Shown here: positions 57,128-64,000 of the stretch, piece after piece
Layout: every line of letters begins with the position of its first letter
Position numbering within the stretch: position 1 is the stretch's first letter
Source: Trema orientale
Lineage: Eukaryota > Streptophyta > Magnoliopsida > Rosales > Cannabaceae
Direction: 5' to 3'
Length of the DNA: 64,000 nt
NCBI GenBank assembly: GCA_002914845.1
Contig: JXTC01000003.1
Span: forward strand, 2,914,224 to 2,978,223
Position numbers and translations under genes: made by a program
Notes under the pieces: model-generated
The model's database searches: none
The model's input: only the letters and a program-made list of their open reading frames with translations
Told to the model about the DNA's origin: nothing

Positions 57128-57691
57128 TATAATATATGTAGTATATAGCATTTTTTCCTTTGGAGAAAATTTTCCTATTATAAATTCATAACACTCTCTC
57201 CAACAAAATATGGGAAAATTAGAGAAGTAATTGGGTAACAGCGTCAGTGATAACGGCGCCAATCAATGGTTTAGGTATGTTCACCCGTTAATCAAGAGTT
57301 TCCGTTAAACAAGACGTACGGGGTTGGAATAAGAGAGCGTGAAATGGTACAGAACAAACGGGGAGCGAGTGAGAGAATTCAGTTAACGTGATCAGTAATT
57401 TTCCACTCTCATACGGCTTTTCAGTTATCATCATCATCAATTCATCATCATCTCTGTTCTGAGACTCATTTCAAATTGTATACTTTTCTCTTATTTATTT
57501 TATTTTATTTTTCAGTGGATGAAGCAAAATTAATAAACCCTTTAACTATTTATCTTTTTCGGGGTTTTGCTTCCTCTGAAAGATTTCTCTCTCTCTTTTT
57601 ATTTTTTCCCGGAAAAACCAGAATTTTCCGGGAAAAAATTTGATACGTTTCTTTCTTAATCGATTGATCGGACTTTTTTGATAGGTTCACA

Positions 57692-60600
57692 ATGGGAGAC
57701 TTTATCGACAGTGACGATGATTATTTTGACCACGATTCTGATGATGATCCCGAATTACCTGAAATTGATGATCAAGGCCCAAACGAAGGCTCCGTTAAGG
57801 TACGACTAGTTTCGATTTTGATGAAAATGGTTTTCTTTGCTACTTTTGACTTGTGTTTGGTTCCTAAGAATTAAGGAGAAAGTCTCTCTGTTGACTCTAT
57901 TTTGTGAAAGCTTTACCCAGTTGAGACACACATTGCATTTACCTCTCTGCCTGGTGGAGTTTTTGGATCGTAATTCGAGAAACTTTACATGTTCTTAGTG
58001 TAATGTCTAATGTGGGTGTATGGTTTTTTTTTTTTTTTTTTGAGAATTATTAGTGGAATTGAATTACTTAAGCAATATCATCAAATTGCGAATACATTTT
58101 CGGTGTTCTTATCGAGAAAAAAAAAAAAAAAAATGTGTTACGAAACATAAACTTCGTGCATTCATTTTTAATCTATGTTGCAAACCCACAAATAATATTT
58201 AGGAATACACGGTCCTCACTATGCAATTTGTAGTATTTTAAGTGTAAATTTTGTTTTATTTTCTACTGCCTTATGATGTGCTCTTTCTTTTCTTTTGCAG
58301 GTAATTACAAAAGAGTCTCTCTTGGCTGCGCAGGTAATCTCATAGTTTTACTATCTTTTGTTATGTACTACTACTTGTTGTGCCGCGCTAGATTTTGTGA
58401 CAAACTTTGCTATGGATCTATGCAGAGGGAGGATTTGAGGAAGGTGATGGAAGTCCTATCATTGAAAGAGCACCACGCCCGAACGTTACTCATTCACTAT
58501 CGTTGGGATGTTGACAAGCTGCTCACGGTCCTTGTAGAGAAAGGGAAAGATGATTTATGCGCTAAAGCAGGTGTGACCTCAGGGGAGCATGATAATTTTG
58601 TCCCATCAAAGTTTTCATCCATGGTTATGTGCATTGTTTGCATTGAAGAAGTTCCTGCAAATGAGGTGACAACCATGGACTGTGGTCACTATTTTTGCAA
58701 CTCTTGTGAGTACGACTTCTTTTTCTGTTTCCCCGTTAAGACTATTTGTTTATTATTTTGTCTCTTTTTCCTCACATACTAACAGCAACCTTCAACTTTA
58801 ATCTTGTTATATGTTTTGTAACTGCTGCTTAAAACATACGTTAAACTCATTTTCTTTCATCTGGAAAAACTTTTATTAATTCATCTTTATGATTATGTCT
58901 CCTATTAACTTAATAGGATAGGAAAATATCTTTGATCCATTTAACTTGATGAAATCCGTGGGTTGAATATATGTATCTGTTTCTACATTGGCACTTTAAA
59001 GCTAATTTTCAAGTATGATAAAATTCTCTCTCTCTCTCTCACACACACATATTTTGTTGGTATCGTTCTGCTTAGGTTGGACAGAGCACTTTATTGTTAA
59101 GATAAATGAGGGCCAGAGCAAGCGCATTAGATGTATGGAACACCAGTGTCAAGCTATTTGTGATGAAGCGAAAGTCAGAATTCTGGTCAATGCAAGGGAT
59201 CCTAAACTGGCAGAGAAATTTGACCGCTTTCTTCTAGAATCATATATTGAGGATAATAGAAAGGTTAAGTGGTGTCCAAGTGTTCCCCATTGTGGTAATG
59301 CCATTCGTGTTGATGATGTTGAGTTATGCGAGGTTGAATGTGCATGTGGTCTACAGTTTTGTTTTAGTTGCTCATCTGAAGCTCATTCACCTTGTTCATG
59401 TCTAATGTGGGAACTATGGAGTAAGAAGTGCCGGGATGATTCTGAGACTGTTAACTGGATCACAGTCCATTCAAAGCCCTGCCCAAAATGTCACAAGTCG
59501 GTTGAAAAGAATGGAGGATGCAACCTTGTAATATGCGTTTGCGGACAAGCATTTTGGTGAGTGATCTCATCCTCATATTTTTGCACATATATTGAATTTT
59601 CTAATTTAGTTACTGGGGATGAAAAATGCATGAGAACTACAAATGGTACTAGGTTGAACACATTGCTGTCAAAACTCCACGGTAAGATATTGTCCCTGAC
59701 ATGATATTTGTAGCCTGTATTGCAGCATTGTTGGATGTGTTTGGCTTCTTCTTCTTCTTCTTCTTACTCTCTCTCTCTCTCTCTCTCTCTGTATTGCAGC
59801 ATTGTTAGATGTTTTTGGCTTCTTCTTCTTCTTCTTCTTCTCTCTCTCTCTTGCTTGGTTTGTGCTCTGATGTGAGACATTTTATTGAACTTCTGTTTAT
59901 GATGTTTTTTCTTGCTACCAAATACAGAGTACATTACCAATTATTTATGTTCAAGAATTCGTGACACAAAAGGATTTAGTCCAGAATGCATTGGCAAACT
60001 AAGAAACGGATATTACAGCTTCTCATTTATGTGAATAAGTTTTGCATTCTTGTGGTTTTCAATTGGATGCTGGAAACTTTTATTTATCTTTTACAGCTTG
60101 ATTTATTTAAACTTAAGGTATCATGTGGGTTGCGACCATTTGGAATAGAATGGCTACCATTATAGAATTTAAGTTTCTTGTTGATTTATGGTATGGTGTA
60201 TTGATGATTCTTGCATTTGCTTTTGGCGTGCACCCATACACACATATTGTTTTTTTCTGCCTGAATTATGCCTATTTTGCAGTTGGCTTTGTGGTGGTGC
60301 AACTGGCAGGGAACATACATATGCAAGTATAGCTGGCCACAGCTGTGGACGATATAAAGAAGAAAAGGTACAGAAAGCTGAGCATGCGAAGAGGGACCTA
60401 TTGCGTTACATTCACTACCACAATCGTTATAAAGCTCATACAGATTCTTTTGAGCTTGAAACTAATCTGAAGACAACCATACAAGAAAAGATATCACGTT
60501 TAGAAGAAAGAGAATCAACAAATAAAGATTTTAGTTGGGTAACCGATGGTCTCTACAGGCTCTTCAGGTCAAGGCGGATTCTTTCGTATTCCTACCCATT

Positions 60601-61742
60601 TGCTTTTTACATGTTTGGTGATGAACGATTCAACAATCAGATGACAAAGGAGGAGAGAGAAATAAAGAAAAACTTGTTTGAGGATCAGCAACAGCAGTTT
60701 GAAGCAAATGTTGAGAAGCTTTCTTCGATTTTAGAGGAGCCTTTCGATCAATTCTCGGAGGACAAGGTTGTGAAATTGAGGATGGATATCATAAATCTTT
60801 CAACAGTCACTGATAAGCTGTGCGGAAAATTGTAAGTTTACCTTGGATACCTTGAAGTGGATCTTATCCTCCAGATCGTAATCCTTTTTGTTCCTTGATC
60901 CTTTTTTGAATAAAGTAAACTCATCGAGTATGACTTTTGTTTTCGTCAAAAAAAAAAAAAAAAAAAAAAGAGTACGTCTTCTGAACCTCATTTTACCTCT
61001 TGTAGTGAAATCTATGCTAATAGATATTAGACTTTTTTAATAGCATTGGAAGCAAATAAAATAATAAACATACCCCTCGGATGACCTTTTATTTTTGAAG
61101 CATCTAAATTTGTCTTCTGCTGAACAAGTTGCATTATGAGTTTATGGACATATAATATAAGTGGATTGGTGAATGCCTCGTCCAACCTAGACAACCCTGT
61201 CTTTTGCCAAGTCCAGAGTACATGATTCTTCTATAATGGTTATGATTCCATAACTTGTGTATCTGTATTACTTAAAGGTACGAATGCATTGAAAATGAAT
61301 TGTTGGGCACTCTCCAATGGTCAACTCGTAATATAGCTCCTTACAAGTCAAAAGGCGTGGACAAAGCTTCAGAACTCATTGTTTGTACAGACATGAAGCT
61401 CTACCATACTGAGAAGGACTCTAGCAAAGATGGTATGTGCATTATAACACATATGCCCATAACTTGTGTTCTAAATCTACTGTATGTTCGCATTTACTTT
61501 CTTTTCTTTTTTCCAAACATAGTTTTTGTTGAAGAGAAGTTGGAGATAAATAACACCAACAAGTCTCTCAAAAGCTACTGACACATACATCATATATAGG
61601 AGAGGTGAAAAGACCTTGTCAACCTTCGTTGAGCTTTGGTACATCAGATAAGGATGAATGGTCTTCTTGGAAGCGTCTTAAACAGTCCCTCTCGCAGACT
61701 CTCTCACTTATCTCAATTTACTTGTGGAGGCACAAGCGGTGA
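57692..61742 (+). CDS. ARIADNE-type RBR E3 ubiquitin ligase (ARI1/2-like), copy B
   Basis: Seven exons: 57692-57799, 58301-58333, 58426-58705, 59076-59556, 60283-60831, 61278-61432 and 61600-61742; 582 residues, GT-AG introns. The domain order is as in copy A: acidic N-terminus, 'VITKESLLAAQREDLRKVME' UBA-like region, RING1 from 'MCIVC', IBR, RING2 with catalytic 'NGGCN' (Cys289) and a complete 'CWLCGGATGREHTYASIAGH' zinc-binding end, then the Ariadne helical domain with 'LFRSRRILSYSYPFAFYMFG'. All expected RING1, IBR and RING2 ligands are visible, so it should be an active ligase and is the best reference for the local family. Exons 3 and 4 have the same length as in copy A. The last exon is the least certain: reading through the exon 6 donor would instead end at a TGA at 61579-61581. 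Confidence 0.88.
59023..59049. repeat. (CT)n(CA)n microsatellite in intron 3 of ARI copy B
   Basis: A run of CT units is followed by CA units, about 25 bases before the exon 4 acceptor region. It does not occur in copy A. Confidence 0.85.
59714..59852. repeat. Tandemly duplicated compound microsatellite in intron 4 of ARI copy B
   Basis: A unit of about 75 bases, beginning GTATTGCAGCATTGTT and ending in (TTC)n(TC)n, is present twice in direct orientation. Confidence 0.85.
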
Positions 61743-63504
61743 TTTCACTTATGGTTAGTGTTTATAACTTTAGGGTGCTTTTGACATAGTTAGCTTCTTA
61801 AAGTCTACAAAGGGATCTTAGCGGACCTTACACATTTCGAAATACCGTCTTAATTGATCCTCGGATCTCACTGGTCTTTCTTCTTAGAAAGCAAAATAGT
61901 TGTTTCCTTTTTCTTTCTTTTTCTTTTTTCCTGAATACAGTTTTATATAGTGGGGTTGACATGCAATAAATACCACTACTAAACTCAAATTTGAGAGCTG
62001 CACATCATATTTTACAAGTAACCTTTTTTAAGATAATAAGGAATCACTATGGTAGAAATTGTTGAGTACATATGTTATAATTAATTTTGCTTCCTGGATA
62101 GATTCCTTTTTCTTATTCTTTTTTTTTTCAAGTTGATTTGACAAGACCTCTGTGGCGTATGAAATAAATGAACACCTTTTATAGCCATATTAAAAACAAT
62201 GTATGCAGAAAGATCAATTATAGTTGGTGACAAGTTACATACCACATGTGTTGGTACAAAAAACTTGGTACAAAAGTTGGAATGGATAGTGTTATCCTAA
62301 CTATAATTAGGATGCTATATTAAAGTTTAAGCTCTGTTTCTGCCCAAGTCTTTTTCCCTTAAGCTATGAGAAGAAAATAGATCATTTTAAGTTTTTTTCT
62401 TAATATAAGAATAAATTTCTTAACATTCTAAAAGAATTTTTGTAACATGTAGGAGATTTTTCTCCATAACGTTTGCTATTAGGAGTTAATTTTTTTTTTC
62501 CAATTCTTTAATTCCTTCGCTTGCTATTAGGAGTTAATTTTTTTCTCCACAACGTTTGCTATTAGGAGTTAATTTTTTTTTCCAATTCTTTAATTCTTTC
62601 GTCTTAATAATCTTCTTCCCTTTCTACTTGGTTAAAAAAAAAAATTATGCCAACTGAACTGCCAAGGCAAGTGATGAGCCTGCAAACTTTCCGCAACTCT
62701 GAACAGTTAAGAAATTAATAACTGTCGCCTTCTCAGAGTATAAGTTCTTTAATCACTCAAAAAAATGGTCCTACATCAAACGAATTTAACATGAAATGGT
62801 CTAGCACCAGTCTATTTGCTCTTATGGTGGGATCTAATTTTTTAGTTACTTTTTTCAATAATAAATTAGCACATGAGTAGTGTTGTGTACCTTAAGGTGT
62901 CTATGGTTCATAGTATTTCTATTTATGATTAAATGTAATCACATCGTCTAACATAAACTAGTTATTGTTTTGAAGATGTAAACAACTATAGTTTAGGGTT
63001 TAATCTTATTTTTAGTACTTCGAAAATAACCTCAATCATAATTTGATCCCTGACTTCTGAAAAATTCCAAGCATGGTTCATGAACTATGTTTACGTCTCG
63101 TTCTAGTTGTTGAACATTCAAATGTCAATTCTTTTACCCTATATTGTGTCTATTTGTGTGTTGATCAACTGATTAAGAAATAGAAAATTTCATGCATAGT
63201 TTGTAATTCGTATCGACCGGTTGGATTCGTGTTAGGTTAAAATCTAATATATACATAAATTATATTAATCCGAATACCACCTGTGACCTGCCATGTCAAA
63301 AAAATACCAACACTAACCTGACCCACATTTAAAACGGGTTGACCCGACCCTAACTCACTCAATTCGTTTAGATAAACAACACTTAATATACAACCCGCTT
63401 TTTACTCGTTAACCCGTTTTTGACTCGTCAACTCGCTTATGACCCACATTTTTCTACTTTTATTTTTCTTTTTTAAGCTATTTTTGTCTCATCTTAAAAC
63501 AAAT
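61743..63504. other. Region downstream of ARI copy B
   Basis: No gene is seen. It contains a half copy of the palindromic MITE (62217-62297) and an imperfect tandem repeat at about 62456-62605 built from TTTGCTATTAGGAGTTAATT. At 63270-63440 there are repeated GACCCGACCC and TTAACCCGTTTTTGACTCG motifs typical of ends of plant TIR elements. The stretch after the stop codon (GATTTCACTTATGGTTAG) matches the coding end of copy A, showing that the stop positions have shifted. Confidence 0.45.
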
Positions 63505-64000
63505 TGTGACGCCCCCCGATCCCACACACGTACGTGAGGATATTCGTAAAATTATTTAGTGAGATCGGGAGAAGCCACTCGACTTTGAACTGACAAAATC
63601 GGGAAAAATTTAAACTTTTTATGCTTTCTGGGAGAAAAAGGAAAATTCTACTCACTCATAATTGTACGTAGTCTGATGTATACATATATACATACTCACA
63701 TAGTGGACCTCTCAGGAAAATATACATAATGTACACACTCAAAAATAGCTTATCAGGAAACCACAGCGTCAAAATGCTCATATACACAAGCCGCGGTCAG
63801 AAAGTCGGCGCTCCTCCTCAATCTCACATATCATCAGTACCTTCTGCAATGTAAGAATATTTATGAGTATAAAACTCAGTAAGTAACGTATGCAGATGCA
63901 GAGTGCACACGACAGAGGACAAATAATCATATGATTGGGATCCCTGTGTATATTGTATTGCCTGACAAGACCGTGAATCGCATACTGAGCCACTCAGATA
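63505..64000 (+). mobile_element. Start of an LTR retrotransposon (truncated by the window edge)
   Basis: TGTGACGCCCCCCGATCC followed by CACACACGTACGTGAGGAT is, from memory, the beginning of a class of plant gypsy LTRs. The sequence then runs to the window edge without a second LTR or coding region. The orientation and family are inferred from the start motif only. Confidence 0.5.

Overview
The window is nuclear DNA from a flowering plant, most likely a eudicot. It is AT-rich, with long repeat-filled intergenic stretches. Its genes have many short exons with GT-AG introns, and it carries plant-specific families: MATE/DETOXIFICATION transporters, plant ARIADNE-type RBR ligases and a plastid-targeted ribosomal protein. 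No species is assigned. All exon models were read from splice signals, reading-frame continuity and paralogue comparison; none was checked by a search or by transcripts.

Layout. 1-335 holds the C-terminal end of a gene that begins outside the window, probably a Myb/SANT-like protein. 1258-8492 is a run of non-autonomous DNA transposons, including a Pack-MULE that carries a dead F-box/kelch fragment. 8912-11978 and 14828-19059 are two tandem, apparently intact nine-exon MATE transporter genes, both encoding 481 residues. A solo copia LTR lies between them. 22371-23932 holds two adjacent Mutator-type elements. 24243-27452 is the nuclear gene for plastid ribosomal protein S9 (uS9c), with a 729-bp Mutator-type element in its intron. 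28288-28400 is a scrap of a third MATE gene. 28440-29667 is a palindromic gypsy LTR structure. 29668-37170 is a dead ARI gene split by a full-length but decayed copia retrotransposon. 39173-42764 and 57692-61742 are two ARI1/ARI2-type RBR E3 ligase genes. Between them lie a tandem duplication, a gag-only copia element nested in an older TIR element, a solo LTR of the same family, a SINE and other repeats. At 63505 an LTR of another family begins and runs off the window.

The genes do not form a pathway. They are two local gene families (MATE: two copies plus a scrap; ARI: two copies plus a pseudogene) and one single housekeeping gene. The biology worth following is the local birth and decay of genes driven by transposons. 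The most specific points are an ARI copy that has lost a predicted zinc ligand in its catalytic RING2 domain, the Pack-MULE, many elements with exact 9-bp target duplications, and two SINE copies with 14-15 bp duplications. I found no operon-like or defence system and no CRISPR array.
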